Origin: Lachnospiraceae bacterium XBD2001
GTDB lineage: Bacteria; Bacillota; Clostridia; Lachnospirales; Lachnospiraceae
Reading direction: 5' to 3'
NCBI GenBank assembly: GCA_900116395.1
Contig: FPAN01000009.1
Location: forward strand, 1 to 64,000
Length of the DNA stretch: 64,000 nt
Under the pieces are notes generated by a model. The model made no database searches and was not told the DNA's origin. It saw only the letters and a program-made list of their open reading frames with translations. Below are positions 16,580 through 25,263 of the stretch, piece after piece (within the stretch, counting starts at the first letter, position 1; each line of letters opens with the position of its first letter). Both the position numbers and the translations under genes were made by a program.

Positions 16580-17866
16580 CTATTCTTCGATTTCTTTTTG
16601 TAAAATCTCGATTGCCTTATTCACCTGATTATCAGACAGATAATCATATTCATCGGCTTCCTTGTCGCCGGTGTATTCATATTCCAATTCCACATCCGGT
16701 GCAATACCTTCGCCATGAATACATACACCGCTTGGCGTGAAGTATCTTGCAATAGTAACCTTCACGGCACTGCCGTCATTCAACGGAAGTGTTACCTGTA
16801 CAACACCCTTGCCGTATGTTGTAGTTCCAACAAGCGTTCCAGCCTTAAAGTCATGGACCGCACCGGCAAAAATCTCTGACGCACTGGCAGAGTTGCCATT
16901 GGTCAATACCACCATCGGCGCATCCAAATACCGCTTCGCATCGGAATCATAATAGGTCTTGCTGCCATCCTTCTCTTCCATGTAGAGTGTGGTTCCTTCC
17001 GGCAAAATGTAATCCAACATCTCTGTTACAGAATCGACCATGCCGCCCGGATTATCTCTGACATCGAAGATAAATCCCTTGGCGCCTTCTGCCTGCAGAC
17101 TCTCAATGGCGCTTTCGAATTCCTTCGGTGTTCCGGCTACGAATTCACCAATCTGAACATATCCGATATTGCCATCCAGCATCCGGGAAGATACGGACGG
17201 TACATTAATCTCATCACGGGTTACGGAAATGGTATGCTGCTCGCCGTCACGCTCATATACCAGTTCCACATCGGTTCCCTTCTCTCCACGCACGGTTGCG
17301 GCGAACTCATCTGCTTCCATGTCCGTCGAGCGCTGGCCGTCAGCAGAGATCAACAAGTCTCCCACCTGTAATCCGGCCTTCTCTGCCGGAGAATTCGGAT
17401 AAATCTTGGAAATAGAAACCACACCGGTCTCTTTATCCTTCTGAAGTCCCGCTCCGATTCCGGCATAGTTACCGGTGGTTGCAATCTGAAGCTTCTCATA
17501 AGCTTCCGGTGAGTAATAAGCGGAATAAGGATCATTCAGCCCGCTCACCAGTCCGGCATAAATACCCTCCCGCAGATCATCCACATCCGGATCTTCATAA
17601 TAATACTCCTCTAAAATAGAAGTAATAAAATCAACTTTACGTGCCGTATTCTCATCAATAACCGTGCTCATGGCACTCTTTGGCTTCGCAGTGCTTCGAT
17701 AAACCACCAAGCCAACAACAGCGGCGATCAAAACGACAAAAAAGGATGCCAGCACGCCCACCAAAACACCATGGGCAAAGCGATGATCCTTCGGCGGCTT
17801 ATTATAAGGTGGTTCTATTGGCTGAACCATCGATTCTTTGTTTTGTTGTGTCTCAAATTCGTCCAT
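16580..17866 (-). CDS. ctpA: S41 carboxyl-terminal processing protease CtpA
   Basis: A membrane-anchored serine protease of 428 residues. The parts in order are a cytoplasmic N-terminus, one membrane helix (about residues 35-57), a PDZ domain (about 112-200) and the S41 catalytic domain with Ser in GNSASASEIFAGA and the general-base Lys in TTYGKGVVQ. In Gram-positive bacteria such proteases process or degrade wall-hydrolase factors and spore-signalling proteins. Position directly downstream of the M23 activator and ftsEX suggests it acts on that division complex. It lies 10 nt after the M23 gene. Confidence 0.92.
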   Translation of the reverse strand: MDEFETQQNKESMVQPIEPPYNKPPKDHRFAHGVLVGVLASFFVVLIAAVVGLVVYRSTAKPKSAMSTVIDENTARKVDFITSILEEYYYEDPDVDDLREGIYAGLVSGLNDPYSAYYSPEAYEKLQIATTGNYAGIGAGLQKDKETGVVSISKIYPNSPAEKAGLQVGDLLISADGQRSTDMEADEFAATVRGEKGTDVELVYERDGEQHTISVTRDEINVPSVSSRMLDGNIGYVQIGEFVAGTPKEFESAIESLQAEGAKGFIFDVRDNPGGMVDSVTEMLDYILPEGTTLYMEEKDGSKTYYDSDAKRYLDAPMVVLTNGNSASASEIFAGAVHDFKAGTLVGTTTYGKGVVQVTLPLNDGSAVKVTIARYFTPSGVCIHGEGIAPDVELEYEYTGDKEADEYDYLSDNQVNKAIEILQKEIEE

Positions 17867-17876
17867 TATTCTTCTC

Positions 17877-19100
17877 CTAACTTACATAACCCCACGGGCT
17901 TACATAGGAACCATTCACAGTCACTGCAAAATGCAAGTGAGGTCCGGTAGAATAGCCGGTACTGCCCACCGCTGCAATGGTCTGTCCCTGTGCCACTGCA
18001 TCGCCTACGGAAACATATCGTTCCGATGCGTGCATGTACACACTACAGATTACATTACCGGAGGCATCTTTGCCATGATTAATTACAATATAATTACCGG
18101 CGGAATTACTGTACTTGGAAACAATGACAGTTCCGGACTGTACCGCGGTAATAGCACTGCCGGTCGGTGCGCCGATATCAATACCGTTGTGATAAGTATC
18201 GCTTCCTCCCGTCGGAGATACACGAGGGCCAAATTCACTGGTAATACGATGACTGCTTGGACATGGCCAAATAAAACCGGAAGCATTCGGTGATACCTCT
18301 ACTGTGCCATCCGGATTCGCCGCATTCTCCGCTGCAATCGCTGCCTGAATTGCGGACAATACTTCAATCTGCGCCTGCAATTCTTCCTGATACTCTTTTT
18401 CCAAAGCTTCCGCATCGGATAAGTTCGCCGTAATATTCTTAAGCTCCGCATCCTTGGCATTGGCAAGAACCGCCACAGCCTGCTTCTGCTCTTCCACTTC
18501 CGCCTTCACGGAAGCAACTTCCTTGTAATCACTATCCAACTTCTCTTTCAGATTCTTAATGTTGGATACGTTCTCGTTGAACTCCTGAAGCTTCTTCCGG
18601 TCATAACGCTCAATGGCAGAAATGTATTCCACCGCATTCAAAACATCTGCCAGATTCTTGGAAGAGAAAATACGATTCAGATACGTGGTCTGACGATTCT
18701 CGTAAGTATACTGAATGCGGGCCTTCATCTCCTGATACTGGGTGTCCGCTTCCGCCTGGGCAGCAGCTAATTCCACCTTCGTATCATCAATCTGGGTATT
18801 CAGTGACTGTAGTTGTTTTTCCAACTGTACTGCCTGATTGGAGATTCGTCCAAGCTCCGCCTCAAGCTCTGCCACCTTGTCTTCCGCAGCTTCCTTGGAA
18901 TTGGATAATTCTTTGACTTTCTGCTGGGCAGCTTGCAAGGAATTCTCCAGTTCCTGTTTCTTCTGCTGGGCCTGTCGCAGAGAGTCTCTGGCTGATTGTG
19001 CTTCCGTTCCCACCTGGCATAGAAGCAACACGCAAAGGGCGCCTATTGCACCGGCTCTTCGTATGAAGTTCGTTAATTTGGTATGCTTTGATTTTTTCAT
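17877..19100 (-). CDS. EnvC/PcsB-like murein hydrolase activator with M23 domain
   Basis: The 407-residue exported protein has a signal peptide (about residues 15-35), a long coiled coil (about 35-260, Ala/Glu/Gln/Lys heptads) and a C-terminal M23/LytM domain. The metal ligands in the domain are seen in YHNGIDIGAP and HLHFAVT. The design is that of FtsEX-controlled hydrolases or activators (EnvC, PcsB, CwlO-like), and the gene sits directly after ftsX. The coiled coil would dock on the FtsX extracellular loop. The HxxxD and HxH motifs look intact, so it may be an active endopeptidase itself. Confidence 0.9.
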   Translation of the reverse strand: MKKSKHTKLTNFIRRAGAIGALCVLLLCQVGTEAQSARDSLRQAQQKKQELENSLQAAQQKVKELSNSKEAAEDKVAELEAELGRISNQAVQLEKQLQSLNTQIDDTKVELAAAQAEADTQYQEMKARIQYTYENRQTTYLNRIFSSKNLADVLNAVEYISAIERYDRKKLQEFNENVSNIKNLKEKLDSDYKEVASVKAEVEEQKQAVAVLANAKDAELKNITANLSDAEALEKEYQEELQAQIEVLSAIQAAIAAENAANPDGTVEVSPNASGFIWPCPSSHRITSEFGPRVSPTGGSDTYHNGIDIGAPTGSAITAVQSGTVIVSKYSNSAGNYIVINHGKDASGNVICSVYMHASERYVSVGDAVAQGQTIAAVGSTGYSTGPHLHFAVTVNGSYVSPWGYVS

Positions 19101-19146
19101 AAAATAACAGACAGAGCCCCGTGTGATACATGGGGCCCCGTAATAA

Positions 19147-20055
19147 TTACACCTTTAAATGTCTCTTTAATGTGAATCGACTTCCGATAAATCCGATGCC
19201 AACACCTAAAATCAGTGAGACCGGAGCCAAGAAGCGGAACACCTCTCCTACCGGCACGAAGGAGAACAGGTTCGACAATGCGTTGAACTTCTCCGCAACG
19301 TAACTTAAAATTCGCTGATACAAAACAAACAGCAGAATCAACGGAATTACAGAACCAATCAAACCGATGGTTACGCCTTCTACCACGAACGGCGCACGAA
19401 CGAAGCTGTCCTTCGCACCAATCAATTTCATAATGGCGATTTCCTCTTTGCGAACGGAAATACCGACGGTAATGGTGTTACTAATCAAGAAGGCCGCAAC
19501 TGCAATCAGGATTGCAATGACACCGAAGGAAATATACTTAATCAAACGATTGAAGTCCGTCAATGTCTTAGCTGCCACATCGGAATAATGAACTTCGCGG
19601 ACACCATCCAAGCCTTCCAAGTATGCAACCAAACTATTCTGCATGGATACATCATTCAAATAGATGGCGTAGCTGGCACTGTTGGCCAATGGGTTATCAT
19701 CCGCAAATACCGCTGCTGCGTCCTCATCTCCGTTGAAATATTCGATCTTGTAGGTTTCCCACGCTTCCTCGGCAGAGATAAACTCATACTTCGCCACTTC
19801 ATTACGGGCAGAGATTGCTTCACCGATGGACTGAATCTGTTCCTCGGAGATGCCCTCATCGAAAAGGACGGTAACCGCAACGCCTTCTTCTGCATTCCGT
19901 ACCATAGATTCGAAGTTCACTCCGATGGAATAGAACACACCCAAAAGGAAAATGCAGGCCGTCATCGTAGCCATGGATGCCAGTGAAAACATCTTGTTCT
20001 TCCAGATGTTTACGATACCCTGGCGGAAATTATAAGATAAAGTACTCAGTCTCAT
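19147..20055 (-). CDS. ftsX: cell division permease-like protein FtsX
   Basis: FtsX is the membrane subunit of the FtsEX complex, which transmits ATP hydrolysis to extracellular peptidoglycan hydrolases. The 302-residue protein has four membrane helices (about residues 22-45, 172-196, 226-250, 273-295), a large first extracellular loop (46-171) and the FtsX-type SVRKEEIAIMKLIGA segment (about 200-214) that contacts FtsE. It overlaps the ftsE stop (TAATG). Confidence 0.96.
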   Translation of the reverse strand: MRLSTLSYNFRQGIVNIWKNKMFSLASMATMTACIFLLGVFYSIGVNFESMVRNAEEGVAVTVLFDEGISEEQIQSIGEAISARNEVAKYEFISAEEAWETYKIEYFNGDEDAAAVFADDNPLANSASYAIYLNDVSMQNSLVAYLEGLDGVREVHYSDVAAKTLTDFNRLIKYISFGVIAILIAVAAFLISNTITVGISVRKEEIAIMKLIGAKDSFVRAPFVVEGVTIGLIGSVIPLILLFVLYQRILSYVAEKFNALSNLFSFVPVGEVFRFLAPVSLILGVGIGFIGSRFTLKRHLKV

Positions 20056-20729
20056 TAGATTTCCTCTCCTCCCTGATCATCTACGACAACACCCTTCTTG
20101 ATGGTGATGACGCGCTTATTCATGGTCTTGATGAAATCCATGTTGTGAGTTACGACCACAACGGTGGTTCCACGCTGATTAATCTCATCCAAAAGTTTCA
20201 TGATTTCCCAGGCATTCCGGTTGTCCAAGTTACCGGTCGGCTCATCTGCAAGAAGAATCTTCGGCTCATTCACAAGTGCTCTTGCGATAGCCACACGCTG
20301 CTGCTCACCACCGGAGAGCTGCTTCGGAAGAGAACGATACTTCGCAGCCAATCCTACCAATGAAAGAATGGTCGGAACCTTGCGCTTAATATCCTTCTTC
20401 GGTGCTTCCACAACGCGCATTGCAAATGCAACATTTTCATAAACGTTGCGATCCTGCAACAAACGGAAATTCTGGAATACAACGCCCACATTACGACGAT
20501 ATCTCGGAATCTGGCGTCGGTTGATTTTCTCCAAATCCTTGCCGCCCACAATAATCTTGCCGTGGGTCGGATTCAGTTCCTTCAATAAAAGTTTGATAAG
20601 GGTGGACTTGCCGGATCCACTGTCTCCTACGATAAATACAAATTCACCCGGAGCAATATGAAGACTGACGTCTGTTACTGCTTGCACTCCAGCTTCGTAA
20701 GTCTTGCTTACATGCTCTAATCTGATCAT
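20055..20729 (-). CDS. ftsE: cell division ATP-binding protein FtsE
   Basis: The 224-residue ABC ATPase has Walker [11 protein letters not shown]-loop VVFQNFRLL, signature [14 protein letters not shown] and Walker [13 protein letters not shown]. FtsE partners FtsX encoded immediately downstream. It lies 16 nt after the PucR-like gene. Confidence 0.96.
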   Translation of the reverse strand: MIRLEHVSKTYEAGVQAVTDVSLHIAPGEFVFIVGDSGSGKSTLIKLLLKELNPTHGKIIVGGKDLEKINRRQIPRYRRNVGVVFQNFRLLQDRNVYENVAFAMRVVEAPKKDIKRKVPTILSLVGLAAKYRSLPKQLSGGEQQRVAIARALVNEPKILLADEPTGNLDNRNAWEIMKLLDEINQRGTTVVVVTHNMDFIKTMNKRVITIKKGVVVDDQGGEEI

Positions 20730-20745
20730 AAAAACAATGCCTTTC

Positions 20746-21834
20746 TTAGAAGTTCTGGTCTTCCATATACTTCATGTACTCTACTACCATTAATGCAATC
20801 TTAAAAGTAATTGCATCCTCAAACGTTCTAAGGTCCAAACCTGTGCTCTTCTGGATCTTATCCAAACGATATACCAACGTATTACGATGGATATATAACT
20901 GTCTGGAAGTCTCGGAAACATTCAGGCTGTTCTCGAAGAACTTATTAATGGTAACCAAAGTCTCCTCGTCGAATTCCTCCGGAGACTTCTTCTCAAAAAT
21001 CTCCTGGATGAACATCTTACAAAGCGGAATCGGCAACTGATAAATCAAACGGCCGATACCAAGAACGGAATAAGCAATGACATTCTTCTCCTGGAAGAAA
21101 ATCTTACCTACGTCCAAAGCCATAGCAGCTTCCTTGTAAGAACGGGACACTTCCTTAATCTCGCTCACGATGGTTCCGTAAGAAACACGAACCTGACCTT
21201 CCCCACGGTCGGAGAACGCATCCACGATAACCCTCGCGGTCTTCTCGATGTCCTCGTAGGTATCATTCTCACCTACTTCTTTGACAACGATGATATTCTG
21301 CTCATCTACAGCGGTAACGAAGTTCTTAGACTTGCCGCCGAAGATGCTGCGCACACGATCAATCTCGTCACCGTCTTTGCCGGTGCCGGTCTCAACAATC
21401 ATAACGACGCGCTTGGCATCAATATCCACGTGCAATTTCTTAGCACGATTGTAGATATCAACCAACAGTAAGTTATCCAACAGGAGATTCTTAATAAAGT
21501 TATCTCTGTCAAAACGCTCCTTGTAGGCTACCAATAATTCGCGAATCTGAAATGCCGCAACCTTACCAATGACGGTGGATTCTTCTCCCTCCCCTTTGGA
21601 AAGAAGAACAAACTCCGGCTGTAAGTCATCAAAGATCTTATATAGCTGACAGCCGAATACCACTTGGCTCTCTGCAGGAGATGCTGCAAAATCTACAACA
21701 GGTTTCACATACTCTGCAGGCTCAGGAATAGTAGATGCCAAAACATCTCCATCCAGATCATATACCGCAAATCCTACTTTCGTAATTTGCGCCAAACCAT
21801 CTATGGTCTTCTGTAATATCTGGTTCGAAATCAT
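20746..21834 (-). CDS. PucR/CdaR-family transcriptional regulator
   Basis: The 362-residue protein has an N-terminal sensor-like region, a central GGDEF-like/CdaR region (about residues 135-270) and a C-terminal PucR helix-turn-helix (SETSRQLYIHRNTLVYRLDK, near residue 310). Such regulators usually respond to small metabolites. Here it heads the ftsE-ftsX transcript, so control of division or wall turnover is possible but unproven. The upstream gap of about 650 nt holds an inverted repeat and a DnaA-box cluster. Confidence 0.85.
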   Translation of the reverse strand: MISNQILQKTIDGLAQITKVGFAVYDLDGDVLASTIPEPAEYVKPVVDFAASPAESQVVFGCQLYKIFDDLQPEFVLLSKGEGEESTVIGKVAAFQIRELLVAYKERFDRDNFIKNLLLDNLLLVDIYNRAKKLHVDIDAKRVVMIVETGTGKDGDEIDRVRSIFGGKSKNFVTAVDEQNIIVVKEVGENDTYEDIEKTARVIVDAFSDRGEGQVRVSYGTIVSEIKEVSRSYKEAAMALDVGKIFFQEKNVIAYSVLGIGRLIYQLPIPLCKMFIQEIFEKKSPEEFDEETLVTINKFFENSLNVSETSRQLYIHRNTLVYRLDKIQKSTGLDLRTFEDAITFKIALMVVEYMKYMEDQNF

Positions 21835-22197
21835 TCCCTAACCTCCCTTTATACATTTTTAACAATTCAATCGAATGTTTTTACTCTAAAAATTACAATA
21901 CTTCGCATTAAGTGTAATATAAATTGCTAAAAAAGTGAAGATTAAAATCGATTCCTTTTGTAACTTTTGCATTTTCGGAAGCAATTTCTCAACATAATTC
22001 CCCTGCAATTATTTTACAGTTGCCTATATGTTACAAATATGTGAATGTCTACCGTAAATTATGTAATATCTTGTGTCTAATATATTACATTGTCTGAATT
22101 GTGTGTAATTGCTACAAACTATTTGATTATTCAAAAGTCAAAGATTTTTATTAAAAACCCCATTCTTTATATGGGTTGCACAAAACAATCGTTCGGC
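21835..22197. other. AT-rich intergenic region upstream of the pucR-ftsEX unit
   Basis: This 363-nt stretch has no convincing gene. It is visibly richer in A+T than its neighbours and contains many TTAC/GTAA words and one perfect inverted repeat (see 22061-22090). A plus-strand open frame covering 22090-22386 has no ribosome site and crosses the DnaA boxes, so I do not call it. The pucR promoter must lie here, but I see no clear -35/-10 pair. Confidence 0.6.
22061..22090. promoter_or_regulatory. inverted repeat, operator-like
   Basis: ATGTAATAT (22061-22069) and ATATTACAT (22082-22090) form a perfect 9-bp inverted repeat with a 12-nt spacer, so the half-sites are two helical turns apart. It lies 227 nt before the PucR-like start. 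The spacing suits a dimeric regulator; the regulator is unknown. Confidence 0.5.
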
Positions 22198-22303
22198 TTA
22201 TCCACAGGCGTTTCGCATACGTGTGTGGATAATGTGGATATCTCCGTTTATAAATCGTTTTTTCGGCTTTTTCGGCCTTCAAGTGTGGATAAAGTTATCC
22301 ACT
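22198..22303. promoter_or_regulatory. DnaA-box cluster (five boxes)
   Basis: There are three perfect boxes: TTATCCACA at 22198-22206 and its reverse complement TGTGGATAA at 22224-22232 and 22284-22292. Two 8-of-9 boxes lie at 22233-22241 (TGTGGATAT, directly abutting the second box) and 22295-22303 (TTATCCACT). No dnaA or dnaN is near and there is no change of gene orientation here, so oriC is unlikely. A DnaA-titration or DnaA-regulated site upstream of the pucR-ftsEX unit is the better reading. Confidence 0.8.
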
Positions 22304-22434
22304 TTTCTACACGCACTCATTTTCGTGGTACAGTTTCCAGCGAAATTGTACAAGATATCCAAAAACAGGTTTCGGATTCAAAATAAAGCTAATTGAAAAC
22401 TTCAGCGAATTCTGTAATTTGTAACATATTGCGT

Positions 22435-22466
22435 AAAAAAACCGGGCCACTGTCTGTAGCCCGGTT
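22435..22466 (-). terminator. terminator after the NlpC/P60 gene
   Basis: Minus-strand stem AACCGGGC/GCCCGGTT with an 11-nt loop followed by a T run, 19 nt after the stop. Confidence 0.88.
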
Positions 22467-22484
22467 CTTATAAAAATCTTAGGA

Positions 22485-23723
22485 TTAGAAAATACGACGT
22501 ACTGCCAAGATATTGCTGTAGTATACGTTGGAGTAAGTAATTCCCAGGCTTTCATTTGCTGCATGAACGATGGTTCCGTTGCCGGCATAAATACCAACAT
22601 GGCCACTGTAGCAAACGATATCACCAGGCTGCATGTCAGATGTACTTACTGCATATCCAACACCACGATCTGCGCTGGAGGAATGTGGCAAGCCAACACC
22701 GAATGCAGAGTAAACACTCATTACGAATCCGGAACAGTCTGTTCCGTTGGTCAAGCTGGATCCACCATATACATACGGGTTACCAACGAACTGGCAAGCA
22801 TAGTTCACAACTGCCTGTCCGTTAGAGCTTGCAGGTGCGGAATAGGAAGTGCTCTCTTCCTGAGAAGCCTGTGCCTGTGCAGCAGCTGCTGCAGACTTCT
22901 TCTTGGCAGCTTCTCTAGCTGCGGCTTCCTGTGCTGCCTTCTTCTCTGCCTCTTCCTTCGCAAGACGAGCTTCCTCTTCTTCCTTGGACTCAGCATAAGT
23001 ATACTCGGTAGCAAGCGCTACGAACTCAGTAGAAACATATCCTTCATCATCGTCTCCGTCGCCGAAGTTCGGAATGGATACGCGAACCCAACCGCTATCC
23101 GCGGTGGACTCATCTACTACGGTTACATCATCACCGTTCGGAAGGAATCCAACAATGGAAGAATCTGTAGTTGCTTCCTTACGGATGTAAAGAGTATCAG
23201 CAGTAACCTTAGCGATACGACGGGATACGGAACGGGCAAGTTCCTCGTTACCTACAACTACGAACTCACTCTTTACATAACCGGTTACATTACCGGATGT
23301 AATCTTGTACCATCCGTTCTCTTCAGCTTCTACGTTACATGCGGAATTGTTATATAACTTACCGACTACCTCACCCTCTTCGGATGCAGTATCACGAACA
23401 TTAACAAAATCATTCACCTGTGCAACACCGATGCTAGCGAACTCGTTCTGCGCTTCTGCCGCTGTCTCAACAACCTGTGCGGTTGCCTCTACGCTATCGG
23501 TATCAGCACCGGTAGTGCTAACTGCCTTATTGGCATTGGCTGCCATATTCGCAAGAGCAAGATTGATTCCGGCTAAAGTGGAATAAGAACCTGCTTCGCT
23601 ACCGGATACAACGGCAGATGCACCGGCAAGCGGTGCTCCCACAGTAGTAATCGCGCTACTTGCAGCAAGTAAACCTGCTGCGATTGCGAAAGAAACCATT
23701 TTATTTCTGCGATTGCGATTCAT
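22485..23723 (-). CDS. secreted NlpC/P60 peptidoglycan hydrolase with SH3 repeats
   Basis: The 412-residue exported protein has a signal peptide (about residues 1-38), two bacterial SH3 domains (about 100-165 and 175-245), an Ala/Glu/Lys-rich linker (about 245-300) and a C-terminal NlpC/P60 domain. The catalytic residues are Cys in TDCSGFVMS, His in HVGIYAG and His in VHAAN. It should cleave D-gamma-glutamyl-meso-DAP bonds in wall peptides. I choose the ATG at 23723, preceded by GGAGG, rather than the longer frame. It is transcribed alone from a perfect consensus promoter. Confidence 0.93.
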   Translation of the reverse strand: MNRNRRNKMVSFAIAAGLLAASSAITTVGAPLAGASAVVSGSEAGSYSTLAGINLALANMAANANKAVSTTGADTDSVEATAQVVETAAEAQNEFASIGVAQVNDFVNVRDTASEEGEVVGKLYNNSACNVEAEENGWYKITSGNVTGYVKSEFVVVGNEELARSVSRRIAKVTADTLYIRKEATTDSSIVGFLPNGDDVTVVDESTADSGWVRVSIPNFGDGDDDEGYVSTEFVALATEYTYAESKEEEEARLAKEEAEKKAAQEAAAREAAKKKSAAAAAQAQASQEESTSYSAPASSNGQAVVNYACQFVGNPYVYGGSSLTNGTDCSGFVMSVYSAFGVGLPHSSSADRGVGYAVSTSDMQPGDIVCYSGHVGIYAGNGTIVHAANESLGITYSNVYYSNILAVRRIF

Positions 23724-23804
23724 TAGTAAATATCCTCCAAATACCAAAAAATCTATTAAGATTTAACATTTATTACGAATTTGTTACAACTTATTACATG
23801 GGCT

Positions 23805-23833
23805 ATTATATCAAGACGAATACGCAGTGTCAA
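23805..23833 (-). promoter_or_regulatory. promoter of the NlpC/P60 gene
   Basis: Minus-strand TTGACA (23833-23828), 17-nt spacer, TATAAT (23810-23805), 82 nt upstream of the start: an exact consensus. Downstream, TGTAAT-N4-TGTAAC resembles a WalR-type repeat but has a 10-bp instead of 11-bp period. Confidence 0.9.
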
Positions 23834-23852
23834 GGGATTCCTCCCATAATAC

Positions 23853-23880
23853 GAAAAGAGGGCAGACGCAGAGTCTGCCC
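23853..23880 (-). terminator. terminator after trxB
   Basis: Minus-strand stem GGGCAGACTC/GCGTCTGCCC followed by TCTTTT, 21 nt after the trxB stop and just before the next promoter. Confidence 0.88.
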
Positions 23881-23900
23881 CACTTTTGTAACAATTTGTA

Positions 23901-24818
23901 TTATTTTTGTCCGTTTAAATATTTTTCAATAGAAGTAATTGCATTGGCGCCGTCTGCCGCAGCTGTAATTACCTGGCGTAACTGCTTGGTTCGAACGTCA
24001 CCTGCTGCATAGATTCCGGGAATGCTGGTCGCGCAATCCTCGCCTGCAACTAAGTAGCCCTTCTCGTCCTGCTCCGGAAGTCCCTGAATACCAACCACAT
24101 TCGGCTTGGTTCCAACTGCCATAAATACGCCGTTCACAGGCAACTCGCACTGTTCACCGGTCTTCTTATTGGATAAGCGGAGGCACTCTACCGCGTCCTT
24201 ACCTACTACTTCGTCTACTACCGTATCGTAAATAATCTCAATCTTCTCATTCGCCTTCACCTGCTCCTGGAGAACCATAGCTCCGCGGAAAGCATCACGA
24301 CGGTGAATCAAATATACCTTAGAAGCAAATCTAGAAAGGAAGATGGCATCCTCAAGGGCTACATCGCCACCGCCCACAACGGCAACCACTCTGTTACGGA
24401 AGAATGCACCGTCACAAGTTGCACAGTAGGATACGCCCATACCGGTCAATTCCTTCTCGCCCGGAACACCAAGCTTGCTGTGATCTGCGCCAATGGAAAT
24501 GACAACGGTCTTGGTCTCCAAGTTCTCCTTGTCTGTAACAACCACCTTGGTATCACCGTGATCTTCGATGGAAGAAACAGAAGCCTGACGGAACTCCGCC
24601 CCCAAAGCCTTGGCATGCTCCTCGAACTTATCACCCAGCTCCATTCCGCCAATCTTCGGAAGTCCCGGATAGTTGTCTACTTCATAAGTCGTAGCAATCT
24701 GTCCGCCGCTCATTGGATTATCGGATAATACCAATGTCTTCAGTCCGGCACGCATACCGTAAATTGCTGCAGTCAATCCTGCTGGTCCGTTACCAATAAT
24801 AATTACATCGTATAACAT
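23901..24818 (-). CDS. trxB: thioredoxin reductase
   Basis: This FAD/NAD(P)H flavoenzyme reduces thioredoxin. The 305-residue protein has the FAD motif IIGNGPAGLTAAIYG (residues 7-21), the redox-active CATC (in YCATCDGAFF), the NAD(P)H motif VVGGGDVALEDAIFLS and the C-terminal GIYAAGDVRTKQLRQV. Length is typical of the low-molecular-weight type. It has its own promoter and terminator. Confidence 0.96.
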   Translation of the reverse strand: MLYDVIIIGNGPAGLTAAIYGMRAGLKTLVLSDNPMSGGQIATTYEVDNYPGLPKIGGMELGDKFEEHAKALGAEFRQASVSSIEDHGDTKVVVTDKENLETKTVVISIGADHSKLGVPGEKELTGMGVSYCATCDGAFFRNRVVAVVGGGDVALEDAIFLSRFASKVYLIHRRDAFRGAMVLQEQVKANEKIEIIYDTVVDEVVGKDAVECLRLSNKKTGEQCELPVNGVFMAVGTKPNVVGIQGLPEQDEKGYLVAGEDCATSIPGIYAAGDVRTKQLRQVITAAADGANAITSIEKYLNGQK

Positions 24819-24885
24819 AGCTTCTCCTTTTCAAACATGGTTTATAAAAAACTTCGTAAAATTAAATTGCATAAAATCTATTATC

Positions 24886-24914
24886 AATATACCTTCTGTT
24901 TTTCACTTTGTCAA
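24886..24914 (-). promoter_or_regulatory. trxB promoter
   Basis: Minus-strand TTGACA (24914-24909), 17-nt spacer, TATATT (24891-24886), 67 nt before the trxB start. Confidence 0.82.
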
Positions 24915-24939
24915 CACCTTTTCAAAGAAATTCGTTTCC

Positions 24940-24990
24940 TTGCCTGTAGGCAAAAACCATGTCATAATTATCGTAGGTAAATATTTACCT
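24940..24990 (+). promoter_or_regulatory. promoter and palindromic operator of the yjfB-like gene
   Basis: TTGCCT (24940-24945), 17-nt spacer, CATAAT (24963-24968), followed at 24975-24990 by a perfect 16-bp palindrome AGGTAAATATTTACCT that would cover the transcription start. A repressor binding there is likely; its identity is unknown. Confidence 0.6.
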
Positions 24991-25015
24991 GTTTATCGAA
25001 ATGGAGGTGTGTCCC

Positions 25016-25216
25016 ATGGATATTGGATTACTTTCAATGAACATGTCTGCGGCACAATCTCTCGGAGAAGTAGGTACCGCCATTATGGCCAAGACCTTGC
25101 ACGATTCCAAGGAACAGGCTGCCGGCGAGGTTGCTATGCTTAACAGCATGCCACCTGCTGCTATGGAGTTATCTGTGAATCCGAATGTTGGTGGCAATTT
25201 CGACATGTCCGTGTAG
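25016..25216 (+). CDS. YjfB-like putative motility protein
   Basis: A 66-residue protein starting MDIGLLSMNMSAAQ and ending NVGGNFDMSV, matching the small YjfB family that is linked to motility regulons. It is soluble, with no cysteine and no signal. The start at 25016 has GGAGGTG 8 nt upstream; an earlier in-frame ATG at 25001 overlaps that site. No flagellar genes are in the window. The palindrome in the promoter suggests regulated expression. Confidence 0.75.
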   Translation: MDIGLLSMNMSAAQSLGEVGTAIMAKTLHDSKEQAAGEVAMLNSMPPAAMELSVNPNVGGNFDMSV

Positions 25217-25221
25217 GTAAA

Positions 25222-25261
25222 CAAAAAAGAGGTGGCGTTCGAAGACGTCACCTTCTTTTTT
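25222..25261. terminator. bidirectional terminator between yjfB-like gene and ridA
   Basis: Stem AGGTGGCGT/ACGTCACCT (one G-T pair) flanked by A6 on one side and T6 on the other, between two converging genes. Confidence 0.88.
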
Positions 25262-25263
25262 GA

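Noticed and set aside
22198-22303. Reading the DnaA boxes as the chromosome origin
   Set aside because: No dnaA, dnaN or rpmH nearby and genes keep the same direction on both sides.
22090-22386. Plus-strand open frame of 98 codons across the DnaA boxes
   Set aside because: No ribosome binding site, atypical composition, and its sequence is explained by the DnaA-box cluster and AT-rich gap.
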